Under the pieces are notes generated by a model that did not search any database, was not told where the DNA came from, and worked only from the letters and a program-made list of their open reading frames with translations. A stretch of DNA of 52,583 nucleotides from assembly GCF_022414575.1 (NCBI RefSeq), contig NZ_JADWYQ010000044.1, positions 1 through 52,583 on the forward strand, given 5' to 3'. Position numbers and translations under genes: made by a program. Source of the DNA: Streptomyces sp. MUM 178J (GTDB lineage Bacteria; Actinomycetota; Actinomycetes; Streptomycetales; Streptomycetaceae). Shown here in pieces: positions 15,540-28,498 of this stretch. Each line of letters starts with the position of its first letter. Positions within the stretch are counted from its first letter, which is position 1.

Positions 15540-16631
15540 TCAGGCGAGGCCGAGGGCCGCGCAGTCGTCCTTGTACTTCTCGGTGCAGATCTCGTCCACG
15601 GAGTAGACGCCGTCCTGGAGGACGGTGTCCTTGATGTTGTCCTGCGTCAGGGCGACCACGGGCACCAGCACCGAGGGAACGTCCTGGGCGGTGGCGCTGT
15701 CCACGTCGGCCTGGGCGATGGCGCCGAGGGAAATGCCGCGGGCCAGCAGGATGGCCATCTCGGCGGCTGCGCTGGCCTCGGGAGCGTACGGCTTGTAGAC
15801 GGTCATGTACTGCTCGCCCGCCACGATCCGCTGCACTCCGGCGAGTTCGGCGTCCTGGCCGGTGATCGGCGGGAGCTTGCCGAGACCCCCGGCCTTGAGG
15901 GCCGTGACGATGCCGCCCGCCATGCCGTCGTTGGCCGAGTACACGCCGGCGATCGCGTCGGCGCCGAGCTCCGAGATCGCCTCCTCCATGTTGGCGGTGG
16001 CGTTCTCCGGCTTCCACTCCTTGGTGTCGTACTCCTTGCCGACGTTGACCTTGCCGTCGAGCACGGACTTGACGCCCTTCTTGAACAGCGCGGCGTTCGG
16101 GTCGGTGAGCGCGCCGTGCATCATCACGATCTGGCCGTCCTTGGCCTTGTCGCCCAGCGCCTTGAGCAGCGCCTCGCCCTGGACACGGCCGACCTCTTCG
16201 TTGTCGAAGGAGGTGTAGGCGTCGATCGGACCCTCGGCGAGACGGTCGAAGGCGACGACCGGGATGCCCGCCTTGTCGGCCTTCTCGACACCGGCGGCGA
16301 TGGCCTTGGCGTCCACGGCGCCCAGGATCACCACGTCCACCTGGTCGTCGACCATGGTCTCTAGCTGCTTCATCTGCAGAGCGGCATCCTGCCGGGCGTT
16401 GGCATAGACCACCTTGCCCTTGCCGTTCGTCAGCTGTCCGATCTTCTCCTCGATGACCGGCTTGTCGAACTTCTCATAGCGGGCCGCCTGGTTCTCGGGC
16501 AGCAGCAGGCCGACGGTGATGTCGTCGCTCATCCGTACGCCCGAATCCTCGGAGCCGCCACAGGCGGCGAGGGGCAGAGCCAGCGCGGAAGCAGCCAGCG
16601 CGGTGACCGCCCGTCGCAGATGTGCCTTCAT
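15540..16631 (-). CDS. Sugar ABC transporter substrate-binding lipoprotein (type I periplasmic fold), 363 aa
   Basis: Secreted lipoprotein. The signal peptide ends in a lipobox (LPLAACGG, with Cys at about residue 24), so it is anchored to the outer face of the membrane. The mature protein has the ribose/xylose-binding type I fold: DITVGLLLPEN at the start, VDVVILGAVDAKAI, then GIPVVAFDRLAEGP and a hinge region DAIAGVYSANDGMAGGIV. The pattern is close to xylose-binding XylF-type proteins; the actual sugar cannot be told. No permease or ATPase gene is adjacent on either side, so it is an orphan that must work with a transporter encoded elsewhere or act as a sensor. The ATG is preceded by GGGAGG at a long spacing of about 13 bases. 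A candidate promoter and a terminator flank it. Confidence 0.9.
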   Translation of the reverse strand: MKAHLRRAVTALAASALALPLAACGGSEDSGVRMSDDITVGLLLPENQAARYEKFDKPVIEEKIGQLTNGKGKVVYANARQDAALQMKQLETMVDDQVDVVILGAVDAKAIAAGVEKADKAGIPVVAFDRLAEGPIDAYTSFDNEEVGRVQGEALLKALGDKAKDGQIVMMHGALTDPNAALFKKGVKSVLDGKVNVGKEYDTKEWKPENATANMEEAISELGADAIAGVYSANDGMAGGIVTALKAGGLGKLPPITGQDAELAGVQRIVAGEQYMTVYKPYAPEASAAAEMAILLARGISLGAIAQADVDSATAQDVPSVLVPVVALTQDNIKDTVLQDGVYSVDEICTEKYKDDCAALGLA

Positions 16632-16685
16632 ATGTTGAAATCAGCCTCCCTGACATGGCCGCGCCGTACGGCCGAGGTGGCTGGA

Positions 16686-16714
16686 AGCCAACCCTTCCCC
16701 GGAGGGGGCGTCAA
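16686..16714 (-). promoter_or_regulatory. Candidate promoter of the sugar-binding protein gene
   Basis: On the minus strand TTGACG (16714-16709) and TTGGCT (16691-16686) are 17 bases apart, about 55 bases before the ATG. The -35 is good and the -10 weak. Confidence 0.4.
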
Positions 16715-17250
16715 GATCGATGGCGCGAACGAGATGCCAGTGAGGCCGGTTCGTTAGTTACTTGAAGGTAGGGGCCCTGGCGAGCGGAGACGGCGACGGC
16801 GCGTGGCGTGATTCCGACGACGACGCAGCCCGGGTGGACCCGCCTGCCTCTCCGAAACCGTGGAGCGTGCCGCGCTGCCGCACCGCCTCCGGGCACCCGG
16901 GCCGGGACGTGCACGGCGGGCACGCCGAGTACGCCGCCGTGTCCGCGGACCAGTGCCCCTCCCGGCAGACTTCGCCCTGTCGCGCCACCCTGCACGCTCC
17001 CCCACAGCCTCCGGCGTGGGCGGGCCCCCACCCCCTGCCCCCTGCAGGCCCGGGAGGGCGTGGGGGCACACCCCCACGATGCGTTGGCCAGAAGCCCGAG
17101 CAGCTCCGCTGCGAGGATTCCGGCCGCCCTGCGATCTCCCCCGCAGCCCTTCGGGCGTGGGAGCGCCCCCAGCACCGGACGACGCTCCTCGACGGGAAGA
17201 CATTGCCGGTCGCGGCACAAGGGCACAAGGCCTGTGGGCCGCCGGCCGGG
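16715..17250. other. Non-coding, hairpin-rich region between grpE and the sugar-binding gene
   Basis: No convincing gene in about 530 bases. It contains C-rich and G-rich runs able to fold, including a perfect 8-bp stem with a 4-base loop at 17059-17078 (CGTGGGGG / CCCCCACG). It also holds a second GC-rich block near 17140-17180. Open frames exist in several frames on both strands, but their codon bias is inconsistent and they overlap one another. The hairpins may terminate the grpE transcript or belong to a small dispersed Streptomyces repeat. Confidence 0.4.
17059..17078 (-). terminator. Perfect 8-bp hairpin downstream of grpE
   Basis: Arms 17059-17066 and 17071-17078 pair perfectly around CACA. 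It lies 170 bases after the grpE stop, so it is a possible but distant terminator. Confidence 0.35.
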
Positions 17251-17840
17251 TCAACGGAGCGGACGTGCAGCGCCCTGCCCCGGGCCGACCGCGCCGAACC
17301 GCCGCCCGGCGGGAGGCGGCGCAGGCCGCGCGGCTGCGTTCGGCGGGCCGGTGACGGCGACCTCCGCGGGCCGCAGCAGATGGTCTCCGACGCGGTAGCC
17401 GCGCCGCAGCACCCGTGTGCACACGGCCGCCGTCGCGTCGTGGGACGGGGTGTAGACAAGCGCTTCATGTCTGCGGGGGTCGAACGGCTCCCCCTCCTCC
17501 CCGACGGGCAGCAGCCCGAGCGCGGCGGTCTCCCGCCGCAGTGAGTCCGCGACGAGGGCGAAGGCCCGGTCGTCCGCGCCGTGCGCCCGCGCCTGCTCGA
17601 CGGTGTCCAGGACGGGCAGCAGGGCGGTCAGCACATTGGAGACCGCGATCTGCCGTATCGCCAGCCGGTCGCGGTGCACCCGCTTGCGGTAGTTGTCGTA
17701 CTCGGCCTTCACTCGCTTCAGGTCTGCCGTCCGCTCGGCGAGCCGCCGCCGCAGCCGGTCCGTCCCGGCGGAAGGCTCGGGGGGCGGCCCGGCCGGGGCG
17801 GAGGCACTGCGGCCCGGGGCGGCGGGGTCGCGGGGGAAGG

Positions 17841-17844
<4 letters not shown>
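17251..17844 (-). CDS. grpE: Nucleotide exchange factor GrpE, 197 aa
   Basis: Co-chaperone that releases ADP from DnaK. After a disordered Pro/Ala N-terminus, residues 28-65 form the long coiled coil ([20 protein letters not shown]), followed by [11 protein letters not shown], which is diagnostic of GrpE. Next are the four-helix part ([16 protein letters not shown]) and the beta-domain ([34 protein letters not shown]). The tail after residue 165 is Pro/Ala-rich and non-conserved. Its ATG overlaps the dnaK stop codon by four bases (ATGA), so the two are co-translated. No dnaJ or hspR follows, unlike the main Streptomyces heat-shock operon, so this is probably a second, specialised DnaK/GrpE pair. 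Confidence 0.9.
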
Positions 17845-19742
<1,898 letters not shown>

Positions 19743-19793
19743 GATCCTCTCCTCGCCCTGCGGGCTCACAGGGAGAAACCCTCCGGACAATCT

Positions 19794-19821
19794 CCATTAA
19801 ACGCCCAGAACGGCGCGTCAA
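19794..19821 (-). promoter_or_regulatory. Candidate promoter of the dnaK-grpE operon
   Basis: On the minus strand TTGACG (19821-19816) and TAATGG (19799-19794) are 16 bases apart. Transcription would start about 45 bases before the dnaK ATG. No CIRCE or complete HAIR repeat overlaps it. Confidence 0.5.
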
Positions 19822-22923
<3,102 letters not shown>

Positions 22924-23071
22924 CGTCGCTCCGACGGTGTGACGGGCCTTCAGACCCGGGTGGGGGAGGAGGGGGCGGGCGTGGCGGACTGCCGCCGCGC
23001 CCGCCCCACATGCCGTTGTGCGGCCGGTTGGCCTCCCCGGGAGGCGCCGCGGACGGGCTGTTTGCCGGGCA

Positions 23072-23749
23072 CTAGGGTCCGGCCGGGCGCACCAGCCCGG
23101 TCTCGTAGGCGAAGACCGCCGCCTGCGTCCGGTCGCGCAGGGCGAGTTTGACCAGAATCCGGCTCACATGCGACTTCACGGTCTGTTCCGCCACGATCAG
23201 CTGTGCGGCGATCTCCGCATTGGACAGTCCCTGGGCGATCAGGGACAGGACCTCCGTCTCACGCTCGGTCAGAAGGGCGATGCGCTCCTTGAGCGGGGAG
23301 CGCGGCGGGCCCGCCAGCCGCGAGAACTCGCTGATCAGTCGTCGTGTGACGCTCGGAGCGAGGAGTGCCTCTCCGGCCGCCACCACCCTCACGGCACCTG
23401 CGAGTTCGGCGGCGGAGGCGTCCTTCAGCAGAAACCCGGAGGCTCCGGCGCGCAGGGCGTCGTACACATACTCGTCCAGATCGAAAGTGGTGAGGACGAG
23501 CACCTTGGGGGCTCCCTCCGTGTCTCCGTCCCCGCCCCTGATACGGCGGGTGGCCTCGATGCCGCCGCACCGCGGCATCCGGATGTCCATCAGCACGACG
23601 TCGGGAGCGAGTTCCACGGTCTTGGCGACGGCGTCGAGCCCGTCGACGGCCTGACCGACGACCTCGATGCCCTCTTCGGCGTTGAGCAGCACGGTGAAGC
23701 CCTGGCGGACCATCATCTGATCGTCGGCCACCAGCACGCGGATCGTCAC
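23072..23749 (-). CDS. NarL/LuxR-type response regulator, 225 aa
   Basis: DNA-binding output of a two-component system. The receiver domain (1-120) shows the acidic pair in RVLVADDQMM, the phosphorylated Asp in PDVVLMDIRMP (about residue 54), the switch Thr in VLVLTTFD and Lys in GFLLKD. The C-terminal LuxR helix-turn-helix starts at LTERETEVLSLIAQGLSNAE and continues through the recognition helix TVKSHVSRIL. The ATG overlaps the kinase stop by four bases, so it is made together with the kinase. The target genes are unknown. The opposite-strand cell-wall hydrolase ends 148 bases away. Confidence 0.95.
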   Translation of the reverse strand: MTIRVLVADDQMMVRQGFTVLLNAEEGIEVVGQAVDGLDAVAKTVELAPDVVLMDIRMPRCGGIEATRRIRGGDGDTEGAPKVLVLTTFDLDEYVYDALRAGASGFLLKDASAAELAGAVRVVAAGEALLAPSVTRRLISEFSRLAGPPRSPLKERIALLTERETEVLSLIAQGLSNAEIAAQLIVAEQTVKSHVSRILVKLALRDRTQAAVFAYETGLVRPAGP

Positions 23750-25053
23750 GGAGCGCCTCCTGCCGTCGCGGCACTGGGCTCGCGCGTGCCGTCCGGGAGG
23801 ATCGCGGTGACGTCGTAGCCGCCGTTCGCCGTGGGTCCTGCGGCCAGCTCGCCGCCCAGCATGGCCGCCCGCTCCCGCATCCCGGGAAGTCCGTGTCCGA
23901 GGCCTGTCGCGGCGGGCGCGCGGCGGGCGGGAGCGGAGTTCACCACCTGGACGGTGATCTCCGACGGGTGGTAGGCGATCGCGACGCGCACCGCGGCGCC
24001 GGGTGCGTGCCGCATGGCGTTGCTGAGCGCCTCCTGCACGATCCGGTAGGCCGACAGACCCACGCCCGGCGGCAGGGGGCGCGGCGATCCGGTCGTCTCG
24101 GTCGTGACGGTGAGCCCGGCGCCCCGCACGGTGGCGACCAGTTCGTCCAGACGGTCGAGCGTGGGCTGAGGGACGTGCCGCCCGCCCTCGGCGGAGGGGT
24201 CCTGTGCGCGCAGGACGCCCAGGATGTGACGGAGTTCGGTCAGCGCCTCGACTGCGCTGTGGCGTATGCCGGCGAGGTTATCCGTGAGCTCGCGGGGCGG
24301 GTCCTCGACCAGATGCCGGGCGACCTGCGCCTGAATGGAGATGACCGACATGTGGTGGGCGACGACGTCGTGCAGTTCCCGGGCGATCCGCCCGCGTTCC
24401 TCCAGGAGGGTGCGCCGGGTCTGCTCCTCGGCGGTGAGCTCCTCCTGTTCGGCGAGGCGTTCCCGTGCCACCCGGCTGGTGCGCAGCGAGACGCCGACCA
24501 CCGCGGCGATGGCGAAGGGGACGGCGCCGCCGATGACGGTCAGGTTGTGGTCGTGACCGCTGAGGGCGGCGTTGGCGGCTCCCGCCAGCAGAGTCAGGGC
24601 CGGTGCCGCGATCGCCCCGAGGGGTCTGATCCGCAGGGCGAGCAGGAACAGAACCAGCGTGTGCAGGGCGATGCCCGCGATGCTCCAGGGCCACGGCGTG
24701 CCCGCGCCGACACGTCCGTCCACGCTCAGGGCGGTCAGGAAGAGCGCCGCCGTGGACAGCTGCCAGGCCGACGCCGGGCGGTACAGGGCGAGGCAGACGG
24801 CAGCCGACTGGAGGACGCCGAGCAGCCACAGGGTCGCCGAGGGCGATGCCCCCTGGACCGCGTGGGCGTTGACGTTCCACAGGCCTACCAGTACGGCGAA
24901 CAGCACGGCGTGGCCGTGCGGCAGCCAGCCCAGCCAGGCGTGCCGGGGCAGCGGTGCACGCCGTGTCGTCCACAGGTCCGCGAGCCCCGCGGCGTGCGGC
25001 AGCAGGCGGCGCACCACCGTGCCCGGCCGCTGTGCGTCGTCTTCCGCTGTCAC
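23746..25053 (-). CDS. Sensor histidine kinase, HisKA_3 type, 435 aa
   Basis: Membrane sensor kinase partner of the regulator that follows. The N-terminal 200 residues carry five or six hydrophobic helices (for example AVLFAVLVGLWNV, LLGVLQSAAVCLALY and IAGIALHTLVLFLLAL) with no large extracellular domain, so it probably senses something in or near the membrane. A short coiled coil leads to the HisKA_3 dimerisation helix ERGRIARELHDVVAHHMSV, with the phosphorylated His in ELHDVV. The HATPase part has the N-box-like IVQEALSNAMRHAPG and G-box GHGLPGMRERAAML. I chose the GTG at 25053, eight bases after AGGG, rather than the in-frame GTG at 25062 without a ribosome site. The signal is unknown. 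Confidence 0.93.
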   Translation of the reverse strand: MTAEDDAQRPGTVVRRLLPHAAGLADLWTTRRAPLPRHAWLGWLPHGHAVLFAVLVGLWNVNAHAVQGASPSATLWLLGVLQSAAVCLALYRPASAWQLSTAALFLTALSVDGRVGAGTPWPWSIAGIALHTLVLFLLALRIRPLGAIAAPALTLLAGAANAALSGHDHNLTVIGGAVPFAIAAVVGVSLRTSRVARERLAEQEELTAEEQTRRTLLEERGRIARELHDVVAHHMSVISIQAQVARHLVEDPPRELTDNLAGIRHSAVEALTELRHILGVLRAQDPSAEGGRHVPQPTLDRLDELVATVRGAGLTVTTETTGSPRPLPPGVGLSAYRIVQEALSNAMRHAPGAAVRVAIAYHPSEITVQVVNSAPARRAPAATGLGHGLPGMRERAAMLGGELAAGPTANGGYDVTAILPDGTREPSAATAGGAP

Positions 25054-25235
25054 ATGGATCACCCTAGGCCCCGTTCTGACGTGGTCTGCAGCAGGGACGT
25101 TAGAGATAGGACCAGGCCGGCCGCATCACCCCGTGGAGTGCACCGTCGCCTGGCTCTTGAGTACGACGGGACTACCCGGCAGGGTCGGCGGGGAGACAGC
25201 CGCGTGTCGGGCGGGGCGGCGCTCGTTCGCCGGTC

Positions 25236-25441
25236 ATGGATCGCTCATCGCGTGTGTCCCGCCGGGCCGGCGCCGGAGCGCTGTGCTGCCTGCTGTCGTT
25301 GTTCGCCTTCCTGGCCGGGGGTCCGCACCGGCCGCCGTGGCGGACCGTGCCGCGGAGGGCATCGGTTATGTCGCCCTGGGCGCAACGGCCGCGAGCGGGC
25401 AGAACGCGGCACCGGCGTTCCGCGCGCCCCGAGGGCCGTCC
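25236..25441 (+). pseudogene. Frameshifted 5' remnant of a secreted protein, possibly an SGNH hydrolase
   Basis: An ATG at 25236 opens a good Sec signal peptide (Arg-rich start, then GALCCLLSLFAFLAGG). Directly after a run of five G the coding character jumps to another frame, which reads SAPAAVADRAAEGIGYVALG before decaying. One extra G in the run would join the two parts. A signal peptide followed closely by a YVALG motif resembles the first block of secreted SGNH/GDSL lipases (normally YVALGDSYSSG), but here it continues ATAASG and the rest of the enzyme is missing. No plausible full-length product exists in any frame. The SGNH assignment is inference; the frame jump is visible. Confidence 0.35.
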
Positions 25442-25658
25442 CGGCCGTGTGATTCCGGCCGCCGTGGCCGGCCTCGAAACCTGTGTCATACATGTGTTCC
25501 TCCATGGATGCGCAGGTCAGGGATGTGCCTCGAGCGGCTGGATCATTGCGGCGGTCGAGGGGAAACGTTGCTGCCCGGGACCCCGGCTGTCAGCATTCCG
25601 GAGCGCGCACGATGCGGCGGCCGGGCAATGGGCCAGAACCCGGCCGAGCCCCCCACCC

Positions 25659-25685
25659 GTTGGTTCTGCCCGTGGGACGACCAAC
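25659..25685 (+). promoter_or_regulatory. 5'-UTR hairpin abutting the ribosome site of the triple-repeat protein
   Basis: GTTGGT (25659-25664) pairs with ACCAAC (25680-25685), with an inner CCC/GGG pair. The stem ends one base before AAGGAG (25687-25692), the Shine-Dalgarno of the ATG at 25703, so it could stabilise the mRNA or tune translation. Confidence 0.4.
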
Positions 25686-25702
25686 TAAGGAGTGCTCACC
25701 TC

Positions 25703-26182
25703 ATGGTGCGATCGAAACTGCGGATGCTGCTGCCCGGTGCCGTGGGCGCCTTCGCTCTGCTCGGCGCCGCCGTCTCCCCCGCCACGGCCGCGCCGGACGG
25801 CGCCGCTGCCGACGCCTCGTCCGGCGCCGCTGCCGCCGCCTTCTGGTCCTGCACGGTTCCGTCCGGCTATGTGTACACGAACACCCGCTCCACGCTGAGC
25901 TGTTCCACCACCGGATTCAGAACCCAGTACTATGTGCAGCCGCCCAAGGACGGTCTGTGGGCGTGCAGGACGGCGCCCGGCTTCACCTACACGAACACCC
26001 GGTCCACTCTGGACTGCTCCACCGGCAGCGGATTCCGCACCAAGTACTACCTCAAGACCCCCAAGACCGGTCTGTGGGCCTGTACGGTGCCGTCCGGCTT
26101 CACTTACACGAACACGCGGTCCACTCTGGACTGCTCCACCGGCAGCGGATTCCGCACCAAGTACTACCTGCGGGGGCTGTGA
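25703..26182 (+). CDS. Secreted protein with three tandem 39-residue repeats, 159 aa
   Basis: Exported protein with a signal peptide (core GAVGAFALLGAAVSPATA) followed by an Ala/Asp/Ser spacer. The rest is three copies of a 39-residue unit beginning W-x-C-x-x-x-P-G-F, continuing YTNTRSTLDCSTGSGFRTKYYL and ending in a Lys/Pro/Gly turn before the next Trp. Each unit has two cysteines, so one internal disulfide per unit is likely. I do not know a function; the fold may be a small beta-structure for binding a surface or ligand. Units 2 and 3 are almost identical even in DNA, pointing to recent duplication. AAGGAG precedes the ATG at about 10 bases. It is not obviously part of an operon. Confidence 0.8.
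   Translation: MVRSKLRMLLPGAVGAFALLGAAVSPATAAPDGAAADASSGAAAAAFWSCTVPSGYVYTNTRSTLSCSTTGFRTQYYVQPPKDGLWACRTAPGFTYTNTRSTLDCSTGSGFRTKYYLKTPKTGLWACTVPSGFTYTNTRSTLDCSTGSGFRTKYYLRGL
26000..26169 (+). repeat. Identical 53-bp blocks in repeat units 2 and 3
   Basis: Bases 26000-26052 and 26117-26169 are identical and exactly 117 bases (39 codons) apart, inside the triple-repeat protein gene. Confidence 0.9.
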
Positions 26183-26231
26183 CCCACGGCTGACCGCGCG
26201 GGGTGCGGCGCCGGGCCGGATGTCCGGCCGG

Positions 26232-26274
26232 GCCGCACCCCGTGCGCGTACGGCTGCCGCACCCCGTGCGCGTA
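26232..26274. repeat. 19-bp direct repeat, 24-bp period
   Basis: GCCGCACCCCGTGCGCGTA occurs at 26232-26250 and again at 26256-26274, between the convergent ends of the triple-repeat and crotonase genes. Confidence 0.85.
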
Positions 26275-26291
26275 GGCTGCCGCCCGCCGTG

Positions 26292-27086
26292 TCAGCTCCC
26301 GTTGAAGGTCGGCTTCCGCTTCTCCAGGAAGGCGTTCATGCCTTCCTTCTGGTCGTGTGTGGCGAAAAGCGCGTGGAAGGTGCGGCGTTCGAAGAGGAGC
26401 CCGTCCCGCAGACCCGTCTCCAGTGCGCGGTGCACGGCCTCCCGGGCGGCGAGGACGGCGGGTCTGCTGAAGGAGGCGATGGTCTCGGCCGCGGTCCGCG
26501 CCTCTTCGGCGAGCCGGTCGGCGGGGACACACCGCGAGACCAGGCCGGTGCGTTCGGCTTCGGCGGCGTCCATGGTGCGGCCCGTGAGGATCATGTCCAT
26601 GGCCCGGGCCATGCCGATGCGACGGGTCAGCCGCTGGGTTCCGCCGATGCCCGGGATGACGCCGAGTCTGATCTCGGGCTGGCCGAAGACCGCCGTGTCG
26701 GCGGCGATGATCAGGTCGCACATCAGGGCGAGTTCGCATCCGCCGCCGAGAGCGTGGCCGGCCACGGCGGCGATTTTCGGGGTGCGCAGGGCGGCGAACG
26801 TCTCCCAGCCGGCGAAGTGGTCGTCGGCGGCCATCTCGACCGCCGTCTTGGGGGCCATCTCGGCGATGTCGGCCCCAGCGGCGAAGGCCCGCTCGGATCC
26901 CGTGATCACAAAGCACCCGGTGCCGGGGTCGTCGTCGTACGGGGTCAGGGCGTCGTTGACCTCCTGCATCAGCTCGCTGCTCAGCGCGTTGAGCACACGG
27001 GGGCGGTTGAGGGTGACGGTGACGACCCGGCCGGTGCGCCGCACCCGGATGGTGCGGTAGGCGCGGCCGTCGGAGGGATCGGTCAT
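26292..27086 (-). CDS. Enoyl-CoA hydratase/isomerase (crotonase) family protein, 264 aa
   Basis: Cytosolic crotonase-fold enzyme, most likely hydrating enoyl-CoA in beta-oxidation or a related acyl-CoA step. It shows the core pattern [19 protein letters not shown], the oxyanion-hole region [10 protein letters not shown] and the second oxyanion element [14 protein letters not shown]. The catalytic glutamates are expected in GGCELAL and in [15 protein letters not shown], and both are present. The C-terminal helix ends in the usual [15 protein letters not shown] lies about nine bases before the ATG. It follows the membrane oxidoreductase gene by 92 bases on the same strand and may share its transcript, so it could modify an acyl-CoA or thioester made by the adenylating enzyme (inference). 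Confidence 0.93.
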   Translation of the reverse strand: MTDPSDGRAYRTIRVRRTGRVVTVTLNRPRVLNALSSELMQEVNDALTPYDDDPGTGCFVITGSERAFAAGADIAEMAPKTAVEMAADDHFAGWETFAALRTPKIAAVAGHALGGGCELALMCDLIIAADTAVFGQPEIRLGVIPGIGGTQRLTRRIGMARAMDMILTGRTMDAAEAERTGLVSRCVPADRLAEEARTAAETIASFSRPAVLAAREAVHRALETGLRDGLLFERRTFHALFATHDQKEGMNAFLEKRKPTFNGS

Positions 27087-27178
27087 GGGCGTGTCTCCTT
27101 GTCGGGCGATCAGATCGTCGGGGCGTCGGGTGGCCGGGACCGGGTCCGGGTCGTCGAGTCGGCGGGGATGCGGGGATG

Positions 27179-28498
27179 TCAGGAATCCCAGATGGCTCCG
27201 TAGGCGGGGATGCCGAGCCGCTCCATCCCGTGGACGACCTGCCAGGTGAGCTTCTTGTTGGAGATGCAGATCACCGCCTCGGCGTCGAACTCCCGGAAGG
27301 CGGCGTAGGCGAGGCGCACCATGTCCGGCTTGCCGTTCTCGGTGGTGTCCCAGATGACCGCCTCGGGCTGGGCGGCGAGGATCTCGTCGACCAGCCGGTC
27401 GCCGTAGGTCTCACGCGGGACGCGGGTGGCCCAGACCAGCCGGGAGGGCACCTCGGCGGCCAGCAGATGGGGCAGGACGGGTCCGATGCCGCTGCCGGTG
27501 GCCACATAGACGACCTTGCGGAAGAGGGTCTCCACATTGGCCACTCCGGCCGTGGTGATGCCCTTGACCCAGACATGGGACGGCCGGTCGTCGATGAACG
27601 CCCCGGTCCAGTCGCCGGCCCGGGAGACGGTGAGACGGAAGCCGCTGCGGCCGGGCGTGGGCACATTGGCGAAGGAGTGCCACTCGGTCAGCGGGCTGCG
27701 GCTGATCGCGGTGGAGGACCCGGCGAACGGGGTCTCCCCGTGGTCGAAGCGGGCGATCGCCACATGCTGCGACGGCCGTTCGATGCTGACGGGCACCTTC
27801 CGCAGCCGCAGCCAGGGCAGGGCGACGCTCAGGGTCAGCAGGGCCAACACCCATACGCCGGGGTCGGCGAGCGGCGGCGCGGAGCGGGCCCGCAGCGACA
27901 GCAGGGTCTGGGCCCACAGCAGGGCGAGCGCCGCCCAGCCGCCGAACCGGTGGCTGCGTTCGAACAGGTCGTGGCGGCGTGCGCGCAGCGGCGGCAGTGC
28001 GAGGGCCACGACGGCGATCAGCAGCGCCAGCAGCATGTAGGAGACGGCCAGCAGGCCGGCGGGCGCGCCGTCCGCGGTCAGCGCGGCGACCTGGGCGACG
28101 AACCATCCGGTTCCCATCAGGGCGCCGCCGACGTGCAGCCCGCCGAAGTGGTACACCTTCGCGAGGGTCCAGCGGATGCGCAGCGGCCAGTGCAGGGGGG
28201 CGGCGGTGGCGACGCGGAAGAGCAGGTTGATGACGTACTGCTGGCGGACGAGTACGGCGAGCGCGACGTTGGCGAGGGCGAAGCGGCCGAGGGTGTGGGC
28301 GTCCGGGGCCGCCTGCCCGCCTCCGGCGGCGAACTGCGCAGCGGCCAACACGAGGTTGACGGCCACGACGAGGGCGATCAGCCGGTTGTAGTGCATCAGC
28401 CGGGGGTGTTTCCAGATCCGGCGCAGGGGGTGTACGGGCGCGGGGAGTGCGATGTCCTGGGGACGCAGCCGGGGTCGCAGCCGGGGCGGGGTCGTCAC
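27179..28498 (-). CDS. TmpA-like membrane oxidoreductase (ferredoxin reductase-like), 439 aa
   Basis: Integral membrane protein with a C-terminal NAD(P)H/flavin-type domain. The first 240 residues hold about six hydrophobic helices ([57 protein letters not shown]). The soluble part from about 245 has a flavin-domain-like core and the nucleotide-binding segment [20 protein letters not shown]. It ends with [20 protein letters not shown] and YGAIWDS. Proteins of this type sit beside or are fused to stand-alone adenylation enzymes in bacteria and fungi (TmpA-like), where a redox role in making a small signalling metabolite has been proposed. Its GTG overlaps the stop of the adenylating enzyme by four bases, so the two are coupled. 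The substrate is unknown. Confidence 0.75.
   Translation of the reverse strand: MTTPPRLRPRLRPQDIALPAPVHPLRRIWKHPRLMHYNRLIALVVAVNLVLAAAQFAAGGGQAAPDAHTLGRFALANVALAVLVRQQYVINLLFRVATAAPLHWPLRIRWTLAKVYHFGGLHVGGALMGTGWFVAQVAALTADGAPAGLLAVSYMLLALLIAVVALALPPLRARRHDLFERSHRFGGWAALALLWAQTLLSLRARSAPPLADPGVWVLALLTLSVALPWLRLRKVPVSIERPSQHVAIARFDHGETPFAGSSTAISRSPLTEWHSFANVPTPGRSGFRLTVSRAGDWTGAFIDDRPSHVWVKGITTAGVANVETLFRKVVYVATGSGIGPVLPHLLAAEVPSRLVWATRVPRETYGDRLVDEILAAQPEAVIWDTTENGKPDMVRLAYAAFREFDAEAVICISNKKLTWQVVHGMERLGIPAYGAIWDS

Noticed and set aside
15153..16364. Long plus-strand frame overlapping the sugar-binding gene
   Set aside because: Beyond about 15330 it is the complement of the lipoprotein gene and lacks family resemblance.
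25156..25162. HspR (HAIR) operator half-site CTTGAGT upstream of the histidine kinase
   Set aside because: The second half ACTCAAG is absent after the 7-base spacer.
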